Assembly (NCBI GenBank): GCA_026545225.1
Contig: CM048853.1
Location: 20,347,255 to 20,411,254 of the forward strand
Length of the DNA stretch: 64,000 nt
Origin: Cornus controversa
Lineage: Eukaryota > Streptophyta > Magnoliopsida > Cornales > Cornaceae
Direction: 5' to 3'
In this document: positions 13,350-24,440 of the stretch, in pieces
Layout: every line of letters starts with the position of its first letter
Numbering within the stretch: position 1 is the first letter of the stretch
Notes under the pieces: model-generated
What the model was told of the DNA's origin: nothing
Seen by the model: the letters and a program-made list of their open reading frames with translations, nothing else
Databases searched by the model: none
Translations under genes and position numbers: made by a program

Positions 13350-13520
13350 GAGAGATTACGATGCATCGTAATCCCCATTACGATGGATCGTAATCTGGCG
13401 ATACATCATAATCCCATTTACGATGGATTTTAAAAAATGTTGAGGAAAGTGAGTGAAAAGCAGCACATTTCACAAGATGTTACGATACATCGTAATCTCT
13501 ATTATGATGGATCGTAATCC
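13350..13520. repeat. cluster of palindromes around TTACGATGCATCGTAA
   Basis: A perfect 20-bp palindrome, GATTACGATGCATCGTAATC, lies at 13354-13373. Four further imperfect versions (ATTACGATGGATCGTAAT and similar) follow up to 13520. The 3' LTR carries a more decayed set at 32125-32385. The cluster sits about 230-400 bases before the LTR end and just upstream of a TATTTAAG. Confidence 0.8.
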
Positions 13521-13555
13521 ATGGACAGGTTGACACTTTAAAATGTTGTTAGAAG

Positions 13556-13563
13556 TATTTAAG
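13556..13563 (+). promoter_or_regulatory. TATA-like box in G1 5' LTR
   Basis: TATTTAAG lies 36 bases after the last palindrome of the cluster and about 190 bases before the LTR end, a plausible place for the U3 promoter. The same word survives in the truncated 3' LTR at about 32415. Position-based inference only. Confidence 0.3.
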
Positions 13564-13753
13564 TGGTTACGTGTGGGGCCCATTGAGACTAGTTGATGTT
13601 GAGTTATACAAATATAACTGTTTGTGTATGATTAAGCTTCCGCGATAATTGAAGGTTGAGATAGTTTATTAGGGTTCAATGGACGGACTCACCATCAAGA
13701 TTCGGATTCGAAGACAGAGTCTCTGGTGACTTAGAAATCGGGGCATGACAACT

Positions 13754-13765
13754 TGGTATCAGAGT
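13754..13765 (+). promoter_or_regulatory. G1 primer-binding site (initiator Met tRNA type)
   Basis: TGGTATCAGAGT lies three bases after the 5' LTR end (13750). It differs in one base from TGGTATCAGAGC, the sequence complementary to the 3' end of plant initiator methionine tRNA that primes reverse transcription in many plant LTR elements. Confidence 0.8.
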
Positions 13766-13999
13766 TTAATCGGGTTTGAATACCTGAGGACGAAGGGTGA
13801 GAATTTGATTATGTGTTTATTTGGGGTTAAGGATTCAAACATAAGGTTTATGAATTACTTATGTGGAACATGATTACTTGCTTACGTCTTTATAACATGC
13901 TAATTGTTGAATGAATTAGCATCGCGTTGTGTAAGCGTGGTGAGAGTATATGACTATACATACTTGGTGTTAAGTTTTCCTTATTATGTGTATAGCAAG

Positions 14000-16900
14000 A
14001 TGCCACCAAGAATAGCGTGAGGTAGAGGAGCTAACGTTCTTCAAGAGCCAATTGATGGAGTTCAATTTATGCGAGACATGGTAGATACCATGAGGCAAAT
14101 CGTAAAGGAAACCCAAAAGGAAGAAGTTTAAGCACAACCTAGAGTTGGCTTGAGCTAAAAAATGATTGCCATGAAGGATTTTGTAAAGTATAAACCACCC
14201 ACGTTTGCAGGAGAATCTGATCCACTAGCAGTTGATGGTTAGATTGACCAAACCGTCAAACTCTTGGTTACTTTAACAATCGATGAGGATTTAAGGGTTG
14301 GTGTGGCAGCGCTTCATCTTCAAGGAGAAATGGATAGATGGTTGTAATTCATCGGTAATACTCACAATACCGAGACAATGGAGTGGGATACCTTAAAAGG
14401 ACTTTTCTTTGATAAGTTTTTCGCAGCGACAATGAAAGATCGATTGAGGTAGGAGTTTATTGACCTCGTATAGTGTGGCATAGACATAATGGGATACGAG
14501 ACCAAGTTTACTTCCTTGGGTTGCTTTGCATTGGAGATGGTGAACAATGAAGAGATGAAAGCAAAGAAGTTTGTGAAGAGGCTTAAGACCTCTATAAGGA
14601 AAATGGTGTAAATCTTAGGCTTAAGAGTCTATGTTGAAGTGGTTGACAGAGCCTTGATAGCGAAGAAGACAATAGAGATGCCCAAAGAAACTAGGGCTTT
14701 AAGAATTAGGCTAGGGGTGCTAGATCAACTTCTAGTAATTAAGGGAGGAAGAGGCACAGAGATAATGTGTTGCTTTCACAGGAACAACAACAGGCTTGCC
14801 CAGTGCCATCATTATCTTTGCTTCTTGGACCTTTATGGTCTACGCTTGTGTACTATCACTGTCAGCAGTCTGATTATTATAGATCTGAGTGCCCTCAGAG
14901 GCAGGCAGTGACATCAGGGCCAATGATATCAGGAGGGGAGCAGACATACTTCCATTACTGACAACCTAGACACGCTAGAGCAAACTGCCCTCAGAGGCAG
15001 GGTGCACAGAGTGGTTCTAGGTCTCAATAGAGGACCGTTCAGGCTACCACAATTTAGTCATGATATAGGGCGTTACCACCGCCTTAGCCAGCATAGTCAG
15101 TTCATGGTTCTCGAATAGTGAGAGGATCTACACCTACTTCTAGTCAGTAATCTGGGTTTCAAGGTACTAGCCAGTGGGGTTGTATTTTCATGCTTGCTCA
15201 GGCAAAGGATGTACCAGGACTATCAGTGGTCAGAGATATTTTTCTAGTTTCTAGCTTGTGGGTTAAGGTGTTAATAGATTCAGGTGCATCTCATTCATTC
15301 ATATCTACTACATTTGCTTGTGCCTTGGGGCTAGAGGTATCATTTCTAGAGTCACCATTGTCCATTGATATGCCTATTGGGGGTAGAGTGCCCTGGGTAG
15401 AGTGTGTCATCTTGTGAGATCGAGGTTGTAGGACGTCAACTAGTGTTTGACTTTGTATTGCTAGCTTGTTAGCCAAGGAGGATGATGGGTTGTGACTCGT
15501 GGAGGGTTTCCACTAATAGTATGCGATTTCTTTGATGTATTTCTGGGGGACTTGATAGAGTTACTTCCGATGCGGAAAGTAGTGTTTGGTATTGATCTTA
15601 CTCCCGGTACTACACTTATATCTATGACACCGTACCATATGGCACAGGTAGAATTAAAGGAGTTCAAGGATCAATTGCAAGAATTGTTAGACAAGGAATT
15701 TGTACAGCCTAGTACATCGCCTTAAGGAGCTCCAGTTCTCTATACTAAAAAGAAGAACGGATCCTTACGATTATGTATAGACTATTGAAAATTAAATCAA
15801 GCAACGATCAAGAACAAGTATCCTTTGCCAAGGATAGATGACATCAACTCAAGGGTTTAACTTGCTTTTCGAATATCGACTTGAGGTTGGGGTATTACTA
15901 GTTGAGGGTAAGGGATGAGGACATTCTGAAGACAGCTTTTTGAACTAGATATGGACAATATGAGTTTCTAGTGATGCCATTTGGTTTGACAAATGCACTG
16001 ATAACGTTCATGGACTTAATGAATCGAGTCTTCAGTATTTACTTGGACAGATTCGTGGTGGTGTTTGTGGATGATATTCTTGTGTACTCATCCTCTATGG
16101 AGGAATATGAGATTCATTTGAGGATAATGTTATAGATTTTGAGGGAGCACCATTTGTATGCCAAATCAAAAAAATGTGAATTTTAGATAATAGAAGTGAA
16201 GTTCCTTGGACAGGTGGTGTCGGAATGAGGAGTTTTCATAGATCCTTCGAAGATCGAAGTGATAATGAATTGGCAAAGGGCAAAGAACATATTTGAGATA
16301 CATAGTTTCTTGGGGCTAGCGGGTTACTACCTGCATTTTGTGAAGGACTTTTCAAAGTTAGTGGCTCCTATGACTAAACTTACTCGTAAAGGAGTTAAGT
16401 TTGTGTGGAATGATGCTTATGAGCATTCATTTATGGAATTAAAGAGTCGATTGACTAGTGCTTCGATATTGATAATCCCCGAATGTGGTTTGGGTTATGT
16501 GATCTACTGTGATGCTTCATAGGATGGGTTGGGATATGTATTGATGCAAACCGAGAGGGTTGTTGGATATGGTTCCCAACAGCTGAAAACACATAAGCAG
16601 AATTATTCGACTCAAGACAGAGAATTAGTAGCGGTAATCTTTACTTTAAAAATGTGGAGGCATTATTTGTACAGGAAAAAATTTGAGATTTTCTCTAATC
16701 ATAAAAGCTTGAAGTACCTTTTCACATAAAAGGACTTGAACATGAGGTAATAGAGATGGATGTAGTACATGGAAGACTACAACTTGATCTTCAGTATTAC
16801 CCAGGGAACGCTAATGTGGTAATCGATGCTTTGAAAAGGAAAACACATGGTACATTGGCAAACATTGTCATCCATGAGTGGAATATGATGGAAGATATCT

Positions 16901-17640
16901 CAGAAATAAGATTGCATATCAGTGAGAGTCGTGAACAGATGACTCTGTTCACCCTTATTGCACAACCAACTCTAGTGAGTAAAGTGATTGAGGAGCAAAA
17001 ATATGATAATGAGATAGAGGGTATACACACTCGAATTTTGGGTGGCAAAGTGGTGGAAGACTGGATTGTTCATTCCAATGGAGGTTTGAGATTCAGAGGA
17101 AAAATGGTTGTACCATTGACTTGTAGGGATGAGGTTCTTAGAGAATTTCATTGCTCTAGACTTGCAGTGCATCTTGGTGGTACCAAAATGTACCACAATT
17201 TGCGTAGACAGTACTGGTGGAAGGGTATGAAGAAAGATGTGGCACAGTTTATGGAAAAGTGCCTCACTTGTCAATAAGTGAAGGTTGAACATTAAAGACT
17301 GGCGGGTTTGTTGCAACGATTACCAGTAGTTATGTGGAAGTAGGAGCACGTCAATATGTATTTTTGTGATGGGATTACCAGGCTCGAGGAAGAGTCACGA
17401 TGTAATTTGGGTCAATATGGATAGGTTGACAAAGGTGGCTCATTTGATTCCTATTTGAGTGACTGATGATGTACATACTCCCAGTCAATTGTATATTGAT
17501 TAGATTTTGAAATTGCACGGAGTGCCAGTTTTCACTGTATTCGATAGGGACCCACAATTTACGTCATGCCTTTGGCAGAGTTTTTAGGCAGCACTTGATA
17601 CAGACCTTTCATCCTCAGACAGATGGTCAGTCAGAGCGTA
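14000..17640 (+). pseudogene. G1 gag-pol, 5' and middle part (broken)
   Basis: The ATG at 14000 is preceded by the usual GCAAG and opens a Ty3/gypsy gag that meets a stop within ten codons. In order along degenerate frames: a gag core (about 14160-14600); a decayed CCHC knuckle with its first Cys lost (about 14845-14900); a protease with the motif I-D-S-G-A-S (GAT at 15277); reverse transcriptase with F-V-D-D at 16064-16075 and the preceding KKNGSLRLCIDY block near 15750; RNase H (about 16290-16730); and an H-H-C-C integrase zinc-binding region (about 17150-17275). The integrase core, ending in an HPQTDGQSE-like block at about 17605, is shifted in frame. Stop codons and frameshifts occur throughout. 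The protein would make and integrate the element's cDNA. This copy cannot. The frame is then cut by the insert at 17649 and the CACTA at 19164. Confidence 0.9.
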
Positions 17641-17648
17641 CTTGATCG

Positions 17649-19112
17649 TGTGTTGTGAGTGTATCAATTAAAATTACCACACTTTGTAATATAATGAATT
17701 CCTTACATAATAGGGCTATTGAAAAGGGTGTTGAACCTCAGGGACTGTGGTCTGACTGAGTTGGATATATGAAATTAATTCTAATTAAATTTAAAAGAAA
17801 AGAATTATGATTCTTAATTCTAAATTAACTAATGAAGCAATTGAACAAAAGTAAGAGAAACTAAGGAGTGTAGAAAGTATGAGATAAATCTAGAGTTATT
17901 GACTTCACCACTAACTTCACAATCAATGGTCAATTGAACTAACTATGGGGCATCATATCATGAATAAGTGGTGTCGGTGGCTACAAGCTCACTTTCATCC
18001 GTTAAGAAGATAACATATGATTAAGACTAAGTCATGTACTATCTTCAATTGGCATGAGCCATCTGCCTAACTACTCTACTCTAGGGTGCAGTATGGTCTA
18101 TCTTCTCTAGGCATAATCTATCAAACCTTTTAATGATATATTCAGTGATTACTATTGTGTAATAATCGCTCTCATAATCAAAGAAAATAAGAGAGATTGA
18201 GTTCAATAACAACAACTAAATATCTAAGACAAGATAAGAAATCATTGAAACTGAATTTATAAGACTTTTATAACTCAATTCTATAATAAGAATCCTCTAA
18301 ATTACACAATCTATGCATAAATACAAAAATCTCCAATAATTAGAACAATCAAACCAGTGATGCTTATTTAGGGCTATATCAAAACCATAGTGGATAAACT
18401 AGCCGCTTATGGTAGAAGAAGAAACTTCAACGATTGAGGAAGAAGAGATCATCTCCATGGAAGTATTACTACACCTTGGTCTCCAATGGTTCTCTACTCC
18501 AAAAGCTCTTCAAAGTTGCTGCTAAGCCTCCCTAATACAGCCCCAATTCGTCATTTTTAATAGCCAAGAGAAAATGAAGAGTCCCCACCTAATTAGGAGA
18601 CAATTAGGGTTTCTCGCAGGACCTAATCAGGTGGGTTTTTCTGCTGAATTTCGGCTCAGAGTTTTACCCAGTAGAAGTCCGATTCACGAAATTTACGTGA
18701 AATACAAAAGTGTCCAGAATCGAATTTCGTTTAACCCATTTATGAATTGAGTCAATTGGATGCTCAAAAATAAGAGTTTCAGGCCATTTTCCAAAACGGG
18801 ATTAAAACTGTATTAAGCGCAGAATTGGGCTTTAGGCCCGTAACCTCCTTAAACAGTTGTAATTCTCTTGGACCTCTTCCTTGGGATGATTTGAGTTGAA
18901 ATATGAATTTGAATGGATCCATTTGATGTAGACTTCATCTAACCTTCTTGGATGTCATCTTTAAAAGTCCAAAATCATGGTTTTAACTAAAATAATCATT
19001 AAAGCCCTGAAAATACAGAAAACACTAAAACGAAGTAAAATCACAAAATAATCTATCACTAAGAGAATGAAATACGCAAGTTAAGAGGGTAGAATGCGTA
19101 ACATTCAATGTC
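17649..19112. mobile_element. 1.46-kb non-coding insertion in G1 integrase
   Basis: The integrase reading frame stops after the HPQTDGQSE block near 17640 and resumes with the I-Q-I-L-E-D-M block at about 19122. The intervening DNA is foreign to pol. It starts TGTGTTGTGAGTG, has no long open frame, and contains a GAACCTCAGGGACTGTGG block (about 17732) of a kind seen in non-autonomous plant repeats. Candidate flanks are TGATC (left) and CGATC (right), one mismatch. Exact ends and class are unsettled. It may be a solo LTR or a large TRIM. Confidence 0.55.
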
Positions 19113-19163
19113 GATCAGTAATATACAGATTTTGGAGGATATGCTTCGGATGTGTGCCCTTGA

Positions 19164-19480
19164 CACTACAAGAATCAGGAGTATTAGCGACAAAAAAAAT
19201 TGTCATTAAAAGTAGTATTTTAGTCACTAATTCCTTTTGTGACGGTAAGTGAAACCATTGTAGATACTAGCATCGCAAAAGCCTTTAGTCACAGACTTTT
19301 TGTGACAGAGGTCTTTAGCGACGATCTTTTTGTGACAGAATTCATTTCCGTAGGGAAATTATTTGTGACAGAAGAAATTCAATCACAAATAGTTTTTTGT
19401 GACGGAAAAATAGTTCGTCACAAATAGCTTTGATGATAGAATTTATATTCGTCGCAAATTCATATTTGTGACGCACACTT
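19164..19480. repeat. CACTA left subterminal repeats
   Basis: After the CACTACAAGAA terminus, TTTGTGACGG / TTTGTGACAG and its complement TCGTCACAAA recur at least eight times in about 300 bases, in both orientations. In En/Spm, such repeats bind the TNPA protein and set the ends for excision. That role is inferred here. Confidence 0.75.
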
Positions 19481-19869
19481 CAATCGCTAGTTCTTTTTTT
19501 TTTTTACTGCTTTGATCAGTGATTCCCTGTTTTTTATTTATTTTATTTACTGTTAATTTGAATGGTGCGTGATGCCCTTTTTTTTATTATTATTGCTTTG
19601 AATGGTGATTCCTTGCTACAACCATTAAAACTACTAAGAAAATACATTGATATCAACAACAATAATCAAAATGCTAAATTTAAATAATCATTATTTAATA
19701 ACCAAGTTCAAATCTAACACTAGAATCATTCTGTTCAAATTAATTTAAACACCAAATTCAAATCTAGCAGTTGCATCATTCTGTTCAAAATTAGTAGATA
19801 ATAATAATAAGAGCATTCCAAATAAAATAGGTATCTAAATAGAAGTTTGAATTGATACATAAGCAATCA

Positions 19870-22800
19870 TTGATCAGTTGGTGGTTGTGACTAAAATAGT
19901 GGATAAGGGCCAAATGGTGGTTGTAGATATAGTCCATAAGACAGTGGCTGTTGCTACTGCTGTGGATTGATAAACAAGGGTCCATATGCGCCAAACTGTG
20001 TGGATATGAATTGGGATGACATCTTTTTGTATTCCATGAACTCTGAGGACAATGTATTAAAATCTGCCTTCATTTCATTCATGGACTCCTTCAATTGTGA
20101 CAATTCTTCTTTAGTTGCATCACGTTCTTGCTCGGCTTGTTCAGCCCTCCTTTCGGCCTCCAACTCTCCAATTGTTTTCCTCTTATGACTCAAGGAAAAT
20201 GGAGCCTTCCCATAGCCAAACCCGCGAAAATATTAATCCTTAGCTATTCCAAGACGGTTCTCCAATATCTACTCATCTATAGGGACTGAACTACCAATAT
20301 CAAAACTAATGGATCCCTCTGATGATTGGGCCGCCACCATATCCTCCTGCATTTTTGAACAATTGAATGCACAATTATAAAAAACATAAGAATGAGAAAT
20401 AATAATAAAAGACAAACTAATGTAACCAAAGCCATCAATTAAAGAGCATATTTATAAAGAATGGCACCACCTTTGAAGTATAGTCATAAAAAACTATATT
20501 TTAGATTGTACTTGAGCACCAATCTGTTTTGTTTCAGTAATCTAATGTTAAGTAAACTATTGCAGGTTTTAGCTGTGGTTTGAGGTGATCAAATTATAGT
20601 AACCAAGCATTAAATTACTTGAACTGAATTCATGGACTGTCCTAATTATAATATGCAAAAAAGAAAAAAAATTAAAAGAAAGAAAGAAAGAAAATAATTC
20701 CTTGAGGTTTGATGCATATAAATTTGGAAGAGAACAATTATATATAACTGTTTAATTAGGCCAGAATGTGCATCAAATGTTGTAACTACTATTATATAAG
20801 CTACCACAGGAGGACTGTAAGAAGGCCATGTTAGAGAGCAATTAAAAGTAATATAACTTAATTGGTGCTCAAGTATAATTGGTTCAAATCAAGTTTGAGG
20901 TTCATCTAGATTCAACTAAATGACTATTAGTTGCCAGTAGTCATGAGTTTATTTTTACTTCTAAAGAAAGATAGGACTTGCAGTTGGTAATATATATTCT
21001 TAATTTATTAATGGACCAGGTTTCACTCAAGGCTGCATTCTCTATATATAAAATGCAGGGATTTTGAAAGCTCTGATTGAACTCAAAAATGATGGTCCTA
21101 AAGGCACCTCAAAGGAAAGAGATGTAGAAGCAGATAGATAACAAGAAGAAAAAAAACAGTGACCAATTGAACTGAGAAAAAAAAAACTTGACTAAACCTC
21201 ATATTATCACAAAGATTAAATAATATACAAAAGCCTTATTTAACTAACCAACCTTAACATCTATAACACAAGTAAATATCAAGTACTTACATATGCTTTT
21301 TGAGCATCCTCATGAATCCATCTAGTCCCTTCCTTATAATGCGTTTTATGGTACATTTGAATTGCAGGTCCTGGGAGATGATGCTCCTGGTCTTCATCAC
21401 TATCTTCATCATTAATTGAAGACGTTTTCTGTATTTTTTTCATATATATGACAGGGTATGATTTTAGAATGAGAATAAAATAAAAATAAAAACCAAACTA
21501 TAGTGTTATATATTACCAACTCATAATGAATTTTAGTGAAGGACTTTGACCTAGCACAATGTACGACCTTCAACTTTCCTCTATTTGTTGTGTTTTTGGC
21601 ACTAATTTCCTACAATGTAGATGAAAAATAAACAACAAATGAGAGAGAATAAAAGAATGAGCAAAAGACATATAAGTATCTAAGAATTAAACATTGAGTA
21701 AAGAACTTAACTTGAAATTTTGTTGAAGTCCACCTATCACACAACATCTGCCAGTCTTCGTTAGTCACATATGGGTATGGGTGACTGCGTCCACTTTCTT
21801 TTGTATCAAACTTTTTAAAATGTTTTGTCATAGTGTGCCTGTAAGTCTTATAATCATTGGCCAATGTTGTATCTACCAGCTTCTTTAGTTTTGAATCGGT
21901 ATTGCAATCAATTCCAAAGTCTGTCTGTAATTTTTCACATGAATAAGACAGAAAAAAGTGTCATTTTGAAAAGGTGTAAGGAGCAAGATTAGACTCATGA
22001 ATATAAGGCAATGACTCAAGCTAAAACTCTCCATTGTAGATTATACGTAACAATCAGTTCGGATGACATGATCAATACATCATTCATCTAATGCACTCGT
22101 GTTCCAGTAACTTGTCATTCTGTATTTAGATGTCTTGGAGTGGTTTCTGATTTTGCAATTAGTTAACATATATCATACTAATGTGCAAAATAGTAGCAGC
22201 AGACATAGACAAGTCTAAAATATATTTTCTAAACCAAATATATACCAAGTATGCAATATAAGTAATTCGATATTGACAGAGAGCTGACACTCCACAACCA
22301 TAGCATGATTTAAGCATTATCTAGAGATCAAAGATTAAACTAATTCAAGTGGATATTAATTAAAGACTTCAGAGAGAACTGGCAGTACCAAATGGAACAG
22401 GTACCTTTGATATTAAATCAAGATTGAATCAAACAAAGAAAGACCCATGAAATTAAATATAAGTTAAAACAAAGGAACGAATTTTATGACCTTTATAAAC
22501 TGGTATAAACATTGTCTATGATTTTTTAGGACCTTCGGCCAAGACTCAAAGCATAGTGGAATATTTTCACGAGCTAAGATTCCAAGCTTAGTATCCCATA
22601 TTTTGAATGTTCCCCCACTGGTTTCAAATAATCTTTCAAAAACTGAATCGGGACAATCCCCCCATTGTCCTTTTTCACTTTGTATTTTTTTTCGTTTACA
22701 GCTTTGCCGTGTCTCTTTAGTTCACTTGATGAACCTGAAAAGTAAAAGTCATGAAAGTAACATTGAACAATATTTTATTGAAATTAAGGACCAAGTTTAA

Positions 22801-22919
22801 TAAATGTAAAGACATTAAATGATAACCTTCCACTAGTGGTTTTGGCTAGGATGACACAAGAGTATTTTGGGTGAGTTCATGATTGGACCTCAAGGAGCGA
22901 CGAGGTGCATTAGACGCCA
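19870..22919 (-). pseudogene. CACTA second gene, Transposase_24 (Ptta/En/Spm)-like, broken
   Basis: The gene starts at ATG 22919 with a basic N-terminus (MASNAPRRSLRSNHE) that meets TAG about 24 codons on. Exon-like pieces follow: about 22740-22510 (basic GKAVNEKK patch, then a GTFKIWDTKLG-like block); 21920-21715, with D-F-G-I-D and Y-K-T-Y-R-H...H-F-K-K-F motifs; 21606-21520, with NTTNRGK and SKSF; 21430-21295; and 20345-19954, which ends in an acidic/basic coiled coil rich in Glu, Gln and Lys (about residues QAEQERDATKEEL). The family binds CACTA ends and helps TNP2. At least two further stops (near 20265 and 19950) and a frameshift disable it. Exon limits are approximate. Confidence 0.75.
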
Positions 22920-23910
22920 TAATAGATCACAACAATATGCTAATCAAATATTTTATAACAAGTCATGAAACAAATAGGTTAGAGACTAACAATTAAGTAG
23001 CAGTGTAAAGTATTAAAAACTCCCAAATGAATTCAATAATTATAAAGTATAACAGCATAAATATTAATTTTTAGTCTTTTATCTTTAAAATAGACTTTCC
23101 TATGTATAACCTATGCCATGTGAATCCAGAAGAGAGTAATAATAAGTCAAAAGGATAAAAAAAACTCATATTCTAAAACTCAAAGTTCAAGTATTGAAGA
23201 CAAAATTAAACAAATTCAACATGTCAAAGTACATGTGGATTTCAATATGTTCAACGAATTAATTTCACGTATCATCCAAATCAGTATCATCTTCACTAAG
23301 TAATTCTTGTTCCTTGTTTGAACTATCTTCGTTGTAGATTTCATCATCATTTTGAGGAAAGTCAATTTCATCACGTGATTCTTGATTGCTTTGTATAATT
23401 ATTTCAGCATCAAGACTTTCAACCTCCAAGCCATCCCTGTTAAAAGGGAGTACATCAATGTCGAAGTTAGCCGCCTTAACAACCCTATCCACAATGCATT
23501 GTTCATCCTTTTGATATGCTATAGTAGAAATTTCATCCTCAAGTCTACTATCATCCTCCACTTCATGTACATCATAAGAGCTTCTATGTGTTATATCTTG
23601 AATGACCTCCCACATCCCTCGTAATTTGGTGCCTTTGACAAAGAAGGCTTGTTTTGCTAGATTAGCTAACACAAAAGACTCATCTTTGTACCATTTATTT
23701 GCTACGTTTACACTCCTGAAATAAGTATCCTTATGAATACCAGTCCTTGTGTTGAACCAATCACATTTGAACAGAATAACCCATCTATTCATATGATATT
23801 GTAACTCAATGACATATGTTAAGACACCATAGTAATCTAAGCCTTCTCCTTTGTAACGCCCCACCCTATCCCGACACAATATTGTCCGCTTTTGGTTCCC
23901 CCGGACCAGA

Positions 23911-23978
23911 GACTTCCCAGGGGTCACCCATCCTGGTACTACTCCCAGCTAAGCACGCTTAACTGTGGAGTTCTGGTG
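23911..23978 (-). ncRNA. 5S rRNA-like sequence in Cassandra LTR
   Basis: On the - strand this reads CAGAACTCC, CAGTTAAGCGTGCTT, GAGTAGTACCAGGATGGGTGACC and CCTGGGAAGTC (given here as blocks), in the order and spacing of plant 5S rRNA, with a handful of mismatches over about 65 bases. It spans the internal pol III promoter elements (box A AGTTAAGCGTGCT and box C AGGATGGGTGACC). The first 50 bases of 5S are not recognisable. It is a retroelement-borne 5S relative, not a ribosomal gene. Confidence 0.85.
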
Positions 23979-24230
23979 GGTTCACAACCATCACGGCTTT
24001 AAAACGCGTTGTGTCATAGAAGGGTGATAATCATACATATAATACTTCCCCATTCCACACCCAGGCGATGTGGGATTGAACACCCTGTAGCCTGCCAGTG
24101 TGGTAGCTCGCCCAGTGTCTCGCACCCGCCCACATCACACCCGCCCACAAGGCTCACCACAATCCACCCCCCTAGGAGGCCCGACGTCCCCGTCGGCACA
24201 CTTCCGACTGGGTCAGGCTCTGATACCATT

Positions 24231-24440
24231 TGTAACGCCCCACCTTATCCCGACACAATATTGTCCGCTTTTGGTTCCCCCGGACCAGAGACTTCCCAGG
24301 GGGTCACCCATCCTGGTACTACTCCCAGCTAAGCGTGCTTAGCTGGGAGTAGTACCAGGATGGGTGACCCCCTGGGAAGTCTCTGGTCCGGGGGAACCAA
24401 AAGCGGACAATATTGTGTCGGGATAGGGTGGGGCGTTACA
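24231..24440. repeat. 210-bp near-perfect palindrome of 5S-bearing LTR half
   Basis: The arms are 24231-24335 and 24336-24440. They differ at one position (CACCTTATCC against CACCCTATCC) and at the central GT pair. The centre is AAGCGTGCTT, itself a short inverted repeat within box A of the 5S-like sequence. Each arm is the LTR 3' half from box A to the terminus, so the two 5S 3' halves face away from each other. Confidence 0.95.

Larger units (their letters stand above)
8087..13750 (+). mobile_element. G1 5' LTR, split by a solo LTR
   Basis: It starts TGTACCGGGTC, corresponding to TGTAGAGACCGGGTC in the 3' LTR at 30037 with four bases lost, and ends GGGCATGACA three bases before the PBS. 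Without the nested insert (9821-13046 plus one 5-bp duplication) it is about 2.4 kb. It aligns by eye with 30037-32424 along its whole length, with many substitutions, so the element is old. A transposition-era promoter is probable near 13556 (TATTTAAG). Confidence 0.85.
23852..24440 (-). mobile_element. Cassandra TRIM (5S-bearing) with an abnormal second LTR
   Basis: It is flanked by TCCTT (23847-23851 and 24441-24445). The - strand carries a normal LTR at 23852-24161 (310 bp; + strand TGTAACGCCCC...GGCTCACCACA). A 69-bp internal segment (24162-24230) contains the PBS complement GGCTCTGATACCA and a CCACCCCCCTAGG polypurine complement. The other LTR should be 310 bp. Instead, 24231-24440 is a 210-bp palindrome that begins and ends with the same LTR terminus (TGTAACG...CGTTACA). 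The LTR contains a 5S rRNA-like stretch, the hallmark of Cassandra. The element encodes no protein and depends on other elements to move. Confidence 0.9.

Noticed and set aside
23911..24381. Functional 5S ribosomal RNA genes
   Set aside because: Only the 3' half to two-thirds of 5S is matched, inside LTR ends with target duplications; this is Cassandra.
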